Positions 33,727 to 46,311 of a stretch of 64,000 bases of DNA are shown here, piece after piece. Every line of letters begins with the position of its first letter. The stretch's first letter is position 1. This DNA comes from Manis javanica. Taxonomy: Eukaryota > Chordata > Mammalia > Pholidota > Manidae. The notes beneath the pieces were generated by a model. It saw only the letters and a program-made list of their open reading frames with translations. It was not told the origin of the DNA and searched no databases. The position numbers were made by a program, and so were the translations under genes. Location: assembly GCF_040802235.1 (NCBI RefSeq), contig NC_133164.1, forward strand, positions 90,264,302 through 90,328,301. Reading direction: 5' to 3'.

Positions 33727-35813
33727 ATGGGAGCCTCCTCATCCCTCCCTGAAAGTTCACCTCTTGAATGCCTGCTTAAGCATCTGGCTACCCTCTCCCT
33801 GATGCCTGATATAAAACCAAAACTTCTCCGTAAATACTGCTCCCAAGATTGGCCGACATACCCCCTAGACAATAAAAACCAATGGCCTGCAGGGGGAACT
33901 CTTGATCCTAACATCACTCGCGATCTTTTTAACTACTGCCAGCGCCTGAAAAAATGGAAGGAGATTCCCTATATGGAAGCTTTCTGCCTCCTCCTCTCCC
34001 CGCCCCCTCCCAAGTTCTCCTAGCCTGCAAGCCGCCGCCCCCGCAGAAGCCTCCTGTTCACTCCCTTCCCCTTCTTCTCCTACAACAGCCCTTCTCCCTT
34101 CCTCCCCAACCATCTCCTCCCCCATCTCACCTCCTCCACCTTCATTCCCTGCAGATTAAGCCTGAGCCTTTCAGCCCCCCTTTAACTAGGTCCCAAGAGC
34201 CTCCTCCCTCTTTGCCCTCATCACCTGTTTCTCCCCTGTTAGGGACCGCCTTTGTCTTCTCACATGTTTGTAGGGAGAATGGGAAAGCACCTTCCCCCAT
34301 GTCTGAACGCAGCATGGGAAGGCACAAGCTAGAGAACAACCGGTGCAGTCCTTAGAAGTTATCTGTCCACAAAAACATATCTTGCCAAGACTCCTCACTC
34401 TGAAAATAGGGAGACCTTGAAGATGTGTAGAAACACCGCCCCTGCTTCTAAATATGCCCTTCCCCCACTTGCAGATGTGGCAGGAATGGAGAACAAAGAA
34501 CATTCTGTTTACGTATTCCATAAGCAATTAACTAGAGCCCTGCTGCAGCTCAGTTAGTAGAGCATGGGACTCTTAATTCAAAGTCATGAGTTCAAGCCCA
34601 ACTAGAGCGGCAGAAGTAAGCAGCTAGGCTGCTAGCTGGCCACATCCAACTAGAGCGGCAGAAGTAAGCAGCTGGGCTGCTAGCTGGCGACATGTGGGTC
34701 CGATTCTATCTTTCTTTTCTTTGCCCCCCCTTCTGCACTTCAGGACATGCTCGACTAGGTATAGCTAGACCACGTCACTCCCCCACAGACTGAGCCAGAA
34801 CCCTTCAGTCCCCCTCAGACTCGGTCCCGAGGGCCTCCCAAAATTATCGCCCCCTCTGGGAAGTAGCAAGATCCGAAGGCATCATGCGCGTTCACGTCCC
34901 TTTCTCCTTAGGAGATTTAGCCCAACTAGAGAAACGCCTAAGTTCCTTTTCCACTGATCCCACGACATACATCAGGGAGTTTCAATAGACCCTCTAGTCT
35001 TACAGCCTCACACATCATGACATTTTCATGCTCCTGGCCAATACTCTCCTCCCTGAAGAGCGTAGACGAGTTTGGGACTTCGCCCAAATGCACGCTACTG
35101 AAACCCACAAGACTGACCCCACCTATCCCCCTGGCCCCACTGCTGTCCCTGAACAAGACCCACACTGAGATTATAACACCGCCATGGGTCTCCACTCTCG
35201 AGATATTTTTGCCTCCTGCTTAATAGCAGGTCTGAAAAAGGGCAGCTTGTAAAGTAGTCAATTTTCAAAATCTCCAAGACATAATTCAAAAGAGAGATTA
35301 AACCCCCTCCGAGTTCTTAGACTCACTCAAGCCCTATTACAGTATACCAGCCTAGACCCAGAAACACCTAAAGGAAAACATGTCCTTATGAGATACTTCC
35401 TAGCTCAAAGCTACCCGACATTAAAGCTAAACTCAAAAAGTTAGAACAGGGCCCCGCTACCCCACGACCAAGATCCTAACAGTAGCCTTTAAAGTCTTCC
35501 ATAACCAGAAGGAGGAGAAAGAATGCGGTAAACAAAAGGCTGATCAGGCCAATTTCCAGATGTTGGCCCAGCTGATAAAACCACAACCTGGGCGCCCCTC
35601 TACAGACAAGCCCCCCCCAGGAGCTTGTTTCAAGTGCGGAAAAGAGGGACATTGGTCAAGGGCGTGCTCCTCCCCCAGATCTCCTACAACCCCATGCCCC
35701 AGATGCCACAAAAAGGGCCACTGGGGGTCTGATTGCCCAACCACCCGAAGGGGAGGCTGGACGAACAACCCCCATCCTAAGCCCGCTGTAGTGGGGCTGG
35801 CAGAAGAAGATTG
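33727..35813 (+). pseudogene. gag: ERV-F body 1 gag remnant
   Basis: Starts MGASSS (myristoylation-type) with an intact matrix frame at 33727-34023. Then come a shifted proline-rich segment (33954-34355), a 0.5-kb disrupted part holding the tRNA-Lys-like insert, a capsid region with several stops, and nucleocapsid with two CCHC knuckles, [14 protein letters not shown] and [14 protein letters not shown] (open frame 35560-35814). Two knuckles fit the HERV-F/H group. The capsid stop at 'tttcaatagacc' is shared with body 2. Confidence 0.82.
34537..34609 (+). repeat. tRNA-Lys-derived insert in gag (body 1)
   Basis: GCCCTGCTGCAGCTCAGTTA...: D-arm/A-box 'cagctcagttagtagagc', anticodon arm 'gggactcttaattc' (CTT anticodon) and a B-box-like 'gagttcaagcc'. 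The acceptor 3' half is not complementary, so it is not a working tRNA. The direct repeat AACTAGAG brackets the tRNA-like part. In this copy the following 48-bp unit (from 'ccaactagagcggcag') is present twice; in body 2 once. Confidence 0.75.
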
Positions 35814-35818
35814 ACGGG

Positions 35819-37553
35819 GCCCAGGGGCTTCTCACCCGACCATTTCCATCACCAAACAGGAGCCCAGGGTTACTTTAACAGTAGACGGTCGCCCCATCTC
35901 CTTCCTCCTAGATACAGGAGCCACCTTCTCAGTCTTGTGAGAATACCGGGGCCCTACCATTGCCAGCCATTACTCCTATAGTCGGGGTAGGAGGTAAACA
36001 GATTTTCCCATTAAACCCCCCCCTTTTTTATGCACAATCCTAGACAATCCCATACCTTTCTCCCACTCCTTCCTGGTTATACCCCAGTGTCCCATCCCTT
36101 TACTAGGACGAGACATCCTTTCCCTCCTCCACGTTTCCATAACTATATCCACTCCCACAGCCCCCAGTACTCCCTTTCTGATGGCCCTCATAGCTGATGA
36201 CCCCCCTCTACCCAATGAAAGCTCCGGTTCTGCCCTCATACACCCTGTAAATCCAAAAGTTTGGGACATTACAAGCCCGTCTGTGGCCCTATGTCCCCCT
36301 GCCTCTATCAAATAATGTGACCCCTCTCAGTGTATCTGTCAGGCCCAATACCCCCTAACCACTTCAGCCCTCATAGGCCTCCAACGCATCATTCAAGCAG
36401 ACCCACTCACTCCCCATTTAATACCCCCATATTAGCTGTTAAAAAAACCAACGGATCTTTCCACCTTGTCCAAGACCTTCGCCTCATCAACATAGCCGTT
36501 GTCCCTATCCATCCCTTAGTACCAAATCCATACAGCCTTTTATCGCAGATCCCTGCCTCAGCATCCCACTTTGCAGTCCTAGATCTCAAGGACCCATTTT
36601 TCTATCCCTCTAGACCCCTGCTCCCAAGAATTTTTCATATTCACCTGGACGGACCCATACACAAGACATTCTAAACAACTCACTTGGACAGTTTGCCACA
36701 AAGCTTCCGAGATAGTCCCCATATTTTTAGACAGGTCCTAGCTCAGGACCTCAAACAGTTTCATCATGATCACTCCAAGTCCACCTTATAATACATAGAC
36801 AATCTTCTACTCTGCAGTCTCTCGTGGGAACAGTCTCAACTTGACACTGCCTCCCTACTTAACCTTCTAGCTTCCAGAAGTTACCGAGTATCCCCCGTCA
36901 AAGCTCAAATCTCTTCCCCTTCTGCCACTTCCTCAGATTCCTTCTATCTCAACAAAGAAAGTCCATTACCTTAGACAGAAAATAGCTCCTCTCTGACCTG
37001 CCTATTCCCAAAACCAAGACAGAAATCCTTTCCTTTCTAAACCTGGCTAGATATTTTAGAACGTAGATCCCTAACTTCTCCCTGCTCCCTGTTGGCAAGA
37101 CCCCTATACGACCTCAGCAAAAGCCCCCCTAAAAAACCATTATCCTCCTCACCCCGACACTCCTTCATTAAGCTCCGTCAAGCCCTTGTAGAAGCCCCAG
37201 CTCTCCATCTTCCTGATCTGTCGAAGCCCTTCTCATTATACATTCATGAGAGGTCCAGTCAAGCTCTAAGAGTCCTAGGCCAATATTATGGCCCATCCTT
37301 TGCCCCAGTAGCTTATCTCTCCAAGCAATTAGACCCCACAGTTCGGAGTTGGGCCCCCTGCCTACGAGCATTAGCCGCTAGACAGCTCTTGCAGAACGCA
37401 GTTCATAAACTGACATTCAGGGCGCCCCTTACCATTCTGTCCCCACATCACCTAAAAGATCTCTTAACCTACAAAAGTTTACAGACTCTCCCTCCCTCCA
37501 AACTCCTCACCTTACTGTCCTCTTTCCTCCAAAATCCCATTCACCCCCTTTGA
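35819..37553 (+). pseudogene. pol: ERV-F body 1 protease and shortened pol
   Basis: Protease word FLLDTGATFSVL, then a stop shared with body 2. RT fingers/palm are readable from about 36408 (ILAVKKTNGSFHLVQDLR, VLDLKDPFF). The catalytic-site equivalent reads YIDN instead of YVDD. A connection/thumb-like frame is at 37092-37553 (APALHLPDLSKPF, GPSFAPVAYLSKQLDP). RNase H core and integrase are missing: env follows almost at once. Clearly inactive. Confidence 0.8.
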
Positions 37554-37569
37554 CATCCATACCCGAATC

Positions 37570-39260
37570 ATGACTTTTTCCTCCTTTACTGCTCTCTTGC
37601 TTTTTTCCTCATTCCTATTGTCTTCCCTGCCGCCCCACCCTCCTTTGTATGGCGATTCAAAGTCAAGCAGACTTACACACAGCATCAAACAAAAGTTACT
37701 GCCCTCATTGCCACACCAGACTGCCCTCTGAAAAGCTGCTCTGAGCCTTTGTACCTCCACTTTCCTCCCTCCACCGAAGTGTTCACTAGCAGCTCCCCTT
37801 ATTCTCCCTACCTCTGCTTCCTCTATGACCAAAAACAAGCCTATTGCAGGCGATGGCCAGACACCTACGGGAGATGTCCCTACTAGTCTTGCGCCATTCA
37901 CTACATAGGTAACTTCCAGTACCCACAGTATTACTCCTCCAACCATGTCATGAAATATCCCAACAGCTCATTCTCCTTATCAATCCCAGATCCCTGGGAC
38001 TCTCGATGGGCTGCCAGAGTCACAGCCTCAGTTTACTACGGGGAGTCCTCGACCCCCCACAGTACCCTTCATATCTCTCGAAAGTATGTTCCCTCTCATT
38101 CCCAGATCTCTCAAGTTGCATCAGATAGCAGACATTCTGAAAAAGTCATTATCCAAACTCTTGATAGCGCCTCTTCATCTTCTTATCCCCGCCCCTCTTC
38201 CCATTTCTCCTACTCTTCATTACAGCTCATTCAGGACACCACCATCTTTCTCAACCACACCCTTAACACAGCCAATTGTTTCTTGTGCGCATCACTACAG
38301 CGCCCACTGCTGGCCGCCGTGCCCCTTAATATTTCCAACTACTCCTTCCATGCAGAAAGACAACCCCTCTGCCCCCTGGCAGACATACCCCTATGGGAAC
38401 CAGAATACGCAGATAATCTCACCATCCACCACTGTGTAGGCCCAACTCCACCCCCCTCCAGCGCACTTCACTGCCTCTCTATCTACACCCCTACCTCCAG
38501 CTCTAAGAATTTTACGCAACCGGGACACTTCTTTTAGTGTAATGGCAGTCTTTTCAACTCACTGCCTCTCAACTCCGATACACCCTGCATTCTCGTCACC
38601 CTAATCCCACAGTTAACACTTTACAGCATGGCAGAATTTCTTGAGCTCCAACCTCCCTTGCCCTCGCGCACAAAAAGAGCTGCTTTCCTTCCCATCATGG
38701 TCAGTAGCTCTTTGATCACCTCAGCCATTGGGGCAGGGTTTTCGGGAGAAGCCTTGGGTCACTCTCTATAGGCAGTTAGAGATCTCAACGCCAAACTTGA
38801 GGGAGCCCTGACATCCACTGCCGATTCTCTAGCCTCTCTCCAAAGACAGGTCACTTCGCTAGCTAAAGTCACCCTTCAAAAGCGGCGGGCCCTAGATCTG
38901 CTTACAGCCGAGAAGGGCGGCACCTGCGTCTTCCTCTGGGAAGAGTGCTGCTATTCCGGCATTGTAGAAACTGACATTACCAAACTCACCGACCTTGCCT
39001 CCAGCCTCCACTCTGCTTCCAATTCCAACCCATTCTCTTCAATACTAACAAACCCCCTCCTCACCTAGCTCTGGCCCATTGCAGGCCCCATAATAATCAT
39101 TCTTCTTGCCTGTCTCTTCTTACCCTGTATAATAAAGTTCATCAAATCCCAAGTCGGAAAAATCTCTAATCAAGCTTTCAACCAGCTTTTACTCAGGAAC
39201 TACCAGCTTCTGGCCACAGAAGATCCCTCACCCTCAGGTGACCTCCTCACCACACGCTGA
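37570..39260 (+). pseudogene. env: ERV-F body 1 env remnant
   Basis: ATG at 37570 with a hydrophobic start. SU sections include the CFLC (CXXC-type) motif in the frame 37950-38537 (195 codons). An RTKR cleavage-type site, a fusion-peptide-like stretch, the CX6CC-type motif of TM and a membrane span follow. Interrupted by stops, including after PGHFF and HSL. It lacks 12 bp right after the paired cysteines that body 2 retains. Confidence 0.82.
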
Positions 39261-39561
39261 GATGCACCCCTCTCTCCACTGGAAACTGTTCCTGGAAACA
39301 ATGGCCGCAGATGCCTGGCTCCTGACACCCATAACCTCTTGGCACCATTGGAATCAACAGGTCCTCAACCTATGGTTACAGGGAACCTTCATTGATTTCC
39401 AAACCTGAAGAAGTCCACATCTACTCATCCTTACTGCGGGGAGTCCTATCAACCCTTTCCTCCCAATCATCAAGCCCTCACTCCCTTCTCCGCCTCTGTT
39501 CAGCAGGAAGCAGCCAGAGAGAAAACAACGTCCACAAACCCATAGAGGAGAAAGGGGGAAA

Positions 39562-39843
39562 TGAAGGGTCCCCACCAGTAAGATGGCAAACTTCCTGAAG
39601 GGTCCCCACCAGTAAGATGGCAAACTTCCGGCTTCTCTTCGGGGTCCTCAGTTCCCGCCGGCGCCACCTGAAGCCCAATCACCTCTTGCCCCCCTCCCAA
39701 TCCCAGCACCTAGCCAACAGCCACCAGCCCCGTAGAAGTGACACCTCAATCAATCATGCCCCCTCCTATATAACCCAGCACCTTTCCCTAATAAAGCGGA
39801 ACTCTCCGGTGAATTGCTGCTATGTGTCGCTCCTTTCCTTTCA
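39562..39843 (+). repeat. ERV-F LTR 2 (shared middle LTR)
   Basis: 282 bp: like LTRs 1 and 3 but with its first 33 bp ('tgaagggtccccaccagtaa'...) duplicated. It serves as 3' LTR of body 1 and 5' LTR of body 2. Confidence 0.92.
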
Positions 39844-39844
39844 T

Positions 39845-39862
39845 TGGTGCCGAAACCCAGGA
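39845..39862 (+). other. ERV-F body 2 primer-binding site (tRNA-Phe)
   Basis: TGGTGCCGAAACCCAGGA, one base off the body 1 site. Confidence 0.88.
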
Positions 39863-39984
39863 GACGGGACACCCCAACTGGGCCCCGTCTTCCCCCGACA
39901 CCAGCAGCAGCTTGCCCTCGTCCTCTTTTTCCGGCGCTGGCTCATCACACTCACCACTCCTCTCTGGCCTTTAGGTAAGTTTTC

Positions 39985-40530
39985 CCCCCGGAGTGGGCCG
40001 CTCTTCCCCGAGCTATCGCAGTGCCATTGACCGTGATCGTCCCGAAAGGCCCTGATGCTCGGGGATGAGGAGGGAACGCTCCCCGCCTCAGGCCTTCACG
40101 GCTGCGGCGGACCCTCAGGCCCCTCCTCCAAAAGCCATAAATCCCCGCCTCAAGCCTTTACGGCTGCGGGGAACGCTCAGGCCCCTCCTCCGACAGTCAT
40201 AAACGCATTCACCATCCCTTCCATCAGTGCTGAAAGTTTTTAAGCAAAATTTCCCCGGGGTGGGCCACTCTTCCCCGAGCTATCGCAGTGCCATTGACCG
40301 TGATCGTCCCGCAAGGCCCTGACGCTCGGGGATGAGGAGGGAACTCTCCCCGCCTCAGGCCTTCACGGCTGCGGTGGACCCTCAGGGCCCTCCCCAAACA
40401 GCCATAAATCCCCGCCTCAAGCCTTTACGGGTGCGGCGGACGCTCAGGCCCCTCCTCCAACAGTCATAAATCCCCGCCTCAGGCCTTCACGGCTGCGGCC
40501 GACTCTCAGGCACCCCCCTCCAACAGCCAT
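39985..40530 (+). repeat. ERV-F body 2 leader: GC-rich tandem repeats
   Basis: Same array as 32900-33445, with the same unit order. Confidence 0.8.
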
Positions 40531-40814
40531 AAACGAGGTGACTCCTTTGTGGATGAGAACGCTCCCTTTCCCCCCCTCCTTCTGCTCCGTCCGCCGAAAA
40601 CACTTAGCGCTAGGTACCTCGTGACTCCGGCACTCTGCCTTCTTAGGGAAGTCTGGGTGACGACCCACACTTCCCAAGAAATTCCGACTCGTATACGAGT
40701 TTCCGCAGACCACCAAGGATCATCGGGGACGCCCTTTGTCTCCTTGTGGTCTGCTTCCAGTCCGAGGATCTCCGTTCGTCTTCCCCTGTTTGTCTCCTTC
40801 TCTGTCCTTTAGCC

Positions 40815-42860
40815 ATGGGAGCCTCCTCATCCCTCCCTGAAGGTTCACCTCTTGAATGCCTGCTTAAGCATCTGGCTACCCTCTCCCTGATGCCTGATAT
40901 AAAACCAAAACTTCTCCGTAAATATTGCTCCCAAGATTGGCCGACATACCCCCTAGACAATAAAAACCAATGGCCTGCAGGGGGAACTCTTGATCCTAAC
41001 ATCACTCGCGATCTTTTTAACTACTGCCAGCGCCTGAAAAAATGGAAGGAGATTCCCTATATGGAAGCTTTCCGCCTCCTCCTCTCCCCGCCCCCTCCCA
41101 AGTTCTCCTAGCCTGCAAGCCGCCGCCCCCGCAGAAGCCTCCTGTTCACTCCCTTCCCCTTCTTCTCCTACAACAGCCCTTCTCCCTTCCTCCCCAACCA
41201 TCTCCTCCCCCATCTCACCTCCTCCACCTTCATTCCCTGCAGATTAAGCCTGAGCCTTTCAGCCCCCCTTTAACTAGGTCCCAAGAGCCTCCTCCCTCTT
41301 TGCCCTCATCACCTGTTTCTCCCCTGTTAGGGACCGCCTTTGTCTTCTCACATGTTTGTAGGGAGAATGGGAAAGCACCTTCCCCCATGTCTGAACGCAG
41401 CATGGGAAGGCACAAGCTAGAGAACAACCGGTGCAGTCCTTAGAAGTTATCTGTCCACAAAAACATATCTTGCCAAGACTCCTCACTCTGAAAATAGGGA
41501 GACCTTAAAGATGTGTAGAAACACCGCCCCTGCTTCTAAATATGCCCTTCCCCCACTTGCAGATGTGGCAGGAATGGAGAACAAAGGACATTCTGTTTAC
41601 GTATTCCATAAGCAATTAACTAGAGCCCTGCTGCAGCTCAGTTAGTAGAGCATGGGACTCTTAATTCAAAGTCATGAGTTCAAGCCCAACTAGAGCGGCA
41701 GAAGTAAGCAGCTGGGCTGCTAGCTGGCGACATGTGGGTTCGATTCTTTCTTTATTTTCTTTGCCCCCCTTCTGCACTTCAGGACCTGCTCGACTAGGCA
41801 CGGCTAGACCGCGTCACTCCCCCACAGACTGAGCCAGAACCCTTCAGTCCCCCTCAGACTCAGTCCCAAGAGCCTCCCAAAATTATCGCCCCCCTCCGGG
41901 AGGTAGCAGGATCCGAAGGCAGCGTGCGCGTTCACATCCCTTTCTCCTTAAGAGATTTAGCCCAACTAGAGAAACGCCTAAGTTCCTTTTCCACTGATCC
42001 CATGACATACATCAGGGAGTTTCAGTAGACCCTCCAGTCTTACAGCCTCACACATCATGACATTTTCATGCTCCTGGCCAATACTCTCCTCCCTGAAGAG
42101 CGTAGACGAGTTTAGGACTTCGCCCAAATGCAGGCTACTGAAACCCACAGGACTGACCCCACTTATCCCCCTGGCCCCACTGCTGTCCCCGAACAAGACC
42201 CACACTGAAATAATAACACCGCCATGAGTCTCCGCTCTTGAGATATTTTTGCCTCCTGCTTAATAGCAGGTCTGAAAAAGGGCAGCTTGTAAAGTAGTCA
42301 ATTTTCAAAAGCTCCAAGACATAATTCAAAAGAGAGATGAAATCCCCTCCGAGTTCTTAGACAGACTCACTCAAGCCCTATTACAGTATACCAGCCTGGA
42401 CCCAGAAACACCTGAAGGAAGACATGTCCTTATGACATACTTCCTAGCTCAAGGCTACCCCGACATTAAAGCTAAACTCAAAAAGTTAGAACAGGGCACC
42501 GCTACCCCACAGACTGAGATCCTAACAGTGGCCTTTAAAGTCTTCCATAAGCGGGAGGAGGAGAAAGAATGCCGTAAACAAAAGGCTGATCAGGCCAATT
42601 TCCAGATGTTGGCCCAGCTGATAAAACCACAAACTGGGCGCCCCTCTACAAACAAGCCCCCCCAAGAGCTTGTTTCAAGTGCAGAAAAGAGGGACATTGG
42701 TCAAGGGCGTGCCCCTCCCCCAGATCTCCTACCACCCCATGCCCCAGATGCCACAAAAAGGGCCACTGCGGGTCTGATTGCCCAACCACCCAAAGGGGAG
42801 GCTGGACGAACAACCCCCATCCTAAGCCCGCTGTAGTGGGGCTGGCAGAAGAAGATTGAT
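40815..42860 (+). pseudogene. gag: ERV-F body 2 gag remnant
   Basis: Matrix frame 40815-41111 starting MGASSS, proline-rich frame 41042-41443, tRNA-Lys-like insert, broken capsid (shared stop 'tttcagtagacc'), then nucleocapsid. The knuckles are frame-shifted relative to body 1, and the first has CFKCRKEGHW. A frame at 42432-42836 spans the capsid end and runs out of the knuckle frame after a single-base loss in the proline run. Confidence 0.8.
41635..41707 (+). repeat. tRNA-Lys-derived insert in gag (body 2)
   Basis: Same insert as at 34537, at the homologous gag position, bracketed by AACTAGAG and with only one copy of the following 48-bp unit. Its presence in both bodies dates it before the tandem duplication. 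Confidence 0.75.
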
Positions 42861-44600
42861 GGGGCCTGGGGGCTTCTCGCCCGACCATTTCCATCACCAA
42901 ACAGGAGCCCAGGGTTACTCTAACAGTAGACGGTCACCCCATCTCCTTCCTCCTAGATACAGGAGCCACCTTCTCAGTCTTGTGAGAATACCGGGGCCCT
43001 ACCACGCCAGCCATTACTCCTATAGTCAGAGTAGGAGGTAAAGAGATTTTCCCATTAAACCCCCCACCCACCCTTTTATGCACAATCCAAGACAATCCCA
43101 TACCTTTCTCCCACTCCTTCCTGGTTATGCCCCAGTGTCCCATCCCTTTACTAAGACGAGACATGCTTTCCCTCCTCCACGTTTCCATAACTATATCCAC
43201 TCCCACAGCCCCCAGTACTCCCTTTCTGATGGCCCTCATGGCCGATGACCCAACTCTACCCAATGAGAACTCCAGTTCTGCCCTCATACACCCTGTAAAT
43301 CCCAAAGTTTGGGACATTACAAGCCCCTCCGTGGCCCTATGTCCCCCTGCCTCTATCAAATTACGTGACCCCTCTCAGTATATCTGTCAGGCCCAATACC
43401 CCCTAACCACTTTAGCCCTCATAGGCCTCCAACCCATCATTCAAGCAGACCCACTCACTCCCCATTTAATACCCCCATATTAGCTGTTAAAAAAACCAAC
43501 GGATCTTTCCGCCTTGTCCAAGACCTTCGCCTCATCAACATAGCCATTGTCCCTATCCATCCCTTAGTTCCAAATCCATACAGCCTCAGCATCCCACTTC
43601 TCAGTCCTAGATCTCAAGGACCCATTTTTCTATCCCTCTAGACCCCTGCTCCCAAGATTTTTTCATCTTCACCTGGACGGATCCATACACAAGACATTCT
43701 AAACAACTCACTTGGTCAGTTTTGCCACAAAGCTTCCGAGATAGTCCCCATATTTTTAGACAGGTCCTAGCTCAGGACCTCAAACAGTTTAATCATGATC
43801 ACTCCAAGTCCACCTTATAAGACATAGACAATCTTCTACTCTGCAGTCTCTCGTGGGAACAGTCTCAACTTGACACTGCCTCCCTACTTACTTTCTAGCT
43901 TCCAGAAGTTACCGAGTATCCCCCGTCAAAGCTCAAATCTCTTCCCCTCCTTTCACTTACCTCAGATTCCTTCTATCTCAACAAAGAAAGTCCATTACCT
44001 TAGACAGAAAATGGCTCCTCTCTGACCTGCCCATTCCCAAAACCAAGACAAAAATCCTTTCCTTTCTAGGCCCTTTCTAAGCCTAGCTAGATATTTTAGA
44101 ACGTAGATCCCTAACTTCTCCCTGCACCCTTTTGGCAAGACCCCTATATAACCTCAGCAAGAGCCCCCTAAAAAACCATTATCCTCCTCACCCCGACACT
44201 CCTTCATTAAGCTCTGTCAAGCCCTTGTGGAAGCCCCAGCTCTCCATCTTCCTGATTTGTCGAAGCCCTTCTCATTATACATTCATGAGAGGTCCAGTCA
44301 AGCTCTCAGAGTCCTAGGCCAATATTATGGCCCATCCTTTGCCCCCCAGTAGCTTATCTCTCCAAGCAATTAGACCCCACAGTTCGGGGATGAGCCCCCT
44401 GCCTACGAGCATTAGCCGCTAGACAGCTCTTGCAGGAAGAAGCTCATAAACTGACATTCAGGGCGCCCCTTACCATTCTGTCCCCACATCACCTAAAAGA
44501 TCTCTTAACTTACAAAAGTTTACAGACTCTCCCTCCCTTCAGACTCCTGACCTTACTGTCCTCTTTCCTCCAAAATCCCATTCACCCCCTTTGCCATCCA
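42861..44600 (+). pseudogene. pol: ERV-F body 2 protease and shortened pol
   Basis: Same lesions as body 1: protease LLDTGATFSVL then stop, RT broken, the YIDN-like site region ('gacatagacaatc'), connection-like frame and no integrase. It also lacks about 17 bp in RT near 43580 that body 1 keeps. Inactive. Confidence 0.78.
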
Positions 44601-44610
44601 TACCCGAATC

Positions 44611-46311
44611 ATGACTTTTTCCTCCTTTACTGCTCTCTCACTTTTTTTCCTCATTCCTATTGTCTTCCCCACCACCCCAGCCTCCTTTGTATGGCGATTC
44701 AAAGTCAGAGAGACTTACACACAGCATCAAACAAAAGTTACTGCCCTCATTGCCACACCAGACTGCCCTCTGAAAAGCTGCTCTGAGCCTTTATACCTCC
44801 ACTTTCCTCCCTCCACCGAAGTGTTCACTAGCAGCTCCCCTTATTCTCCCTACCTCTGCTTCCTCTATGACCAAAAACAAGCCTATTGCAGGTGATGGCC
44901 AGACACCTACGGGAGATGTCCCTACTAGTCTTGCGCCATTCACTACATAGGTAACTTCCAGTACCCACAGTATTACTCCTCCAACCATGTCATGAAATAT
45001 CCCAACAGCTCATTCTCCTTATCAATCCCAGATCCCTGGGACTCTCGATGGGCTGCCAGAGTCACAGCCTCAGTTTACTACGGGGAGTCCTCGACCCCCC
45101 ACAGTACCCTTCATATCTCTCGAAAGTATGTTCCCTCTCATTCCCAGATCTCTCAAGTTGCATCAGATAGCAGACATTCCGAAAAAGTCATTATCCAAAC
45201 TCTTGACGGCGCCTCTTCATCTTCTTATCCCCACCCCTCTTCCCATTTCTCCTACTCTTCATTACAGCTCATTCAGGACACCACCATCTTTCTCAACCAC
45301 ACCCTTAACACAGCCAATTGTTTCTTGTGCGCATCACTACAGCGCCCACTGCTGGCCGCCGTGCCCCTTAATATTTCTAACTACTCCTTCCATGCAGAAA
45401 GACAACCCCTCTGCCCCCTGGCAGACATACCCCTATGGGAACCAGAATACACAGATAATCTCACCATCCACCACTGTGTAGGCCCAACTCCACCCCCCTC
45501 CAGCGCACTTCACTGCCTCTCTATCTACACCCCTACCTCCAGCTCTAAGAATTTTACGCAACCGGGACACTTCTTTTAGTGTAATAGTCTTTTAAACTCA
45601 CTGCCTCTCAACTCCGATACACCCTGCATTCTCGTCACCCTAATCCCACAGTTAACACTTTACAGCATGGCAGAATTTCTTGAGCTCCAACCTCCCTTGC
45701 CCTCGCGCACAAAAAGAGCTGCTTTCCTTCCCATCATGGTCAGTAGCTCTTTGATCACCTCAGCCATTGGGGCAGAGTTTTCGGGAGAAGCCTTGGGTCA
45801 CTCTCTATAGGCAGTTAGAGATCTCAACGCCAAACTTGAGGGAGCCCTGACATCCACTGCCGATTCTCTAGCCTCTCTCCAAAGACAGGTCACTTTGCTA
45901 GCTAAAGTCACCCTTCAAAACCGGCGGGCCCTAGATCTGCTTACAGCCGAGAAGGGCGGCACCTGCGTCTTCCTCTGGGAAGAGTGCTGCTATTACATCA
46001 ACGAATCCGGCATTGTAGAAACTGACATTACCAAACTCACCGACCTTGCCTCCAGTCTCCACTCTGCTTCCAATTCCAACCCATTCTCTTCAATACTAAC
46101 AAACCCCCTCCTCACCTAGCTCTGGCCCATTGCAGGCCCCATAATAATCATTCTTCTCGCCTGTCTCTTCTTACCCTGTATAATAAAGTTCATCAAATCC
46201 CAAGTCGGAAAAATCTCTAATCAAGCTTTCAACCAGCTTTTACTCAGGAACTACCAGCTTCTGGCCACAGAAGATCCCTCACCCTCACGTGACCTCCTCA
46301 CCACACGCTGA
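44611..46311 (+). pseudogene. env: ERV-F body 2 env remnant
   Basis: Slightly better preserved than body 1. Open frames are 44611-44895 (leader and first SU part), 44992-45579 (SU with CFLC) and 45895-46119 (TM with [10 protein letters not shown] and [12 protein letters not shown]). Several stops separate them, including one before the membrane span. No intact envelope. Confidence 0.82.

Noticed and set aside
34537-34609. Functional tRNA-Lys gene
   Set aside because: Acceptor and T stems do not pair, the 3' half is missing, and it lies within decayed gag in both ERV-F bodies. Called a tRNA-derived insert instead.
37512-37946. 144-codon open frame on minus opposite ERV-F env
   Set aside because: It is the antisense of recognisable env sequence, with low-complexity product and no start context or motif. 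The same holds for similar minus frames at 33555-33917, 40643-41005 and 42934-43359.
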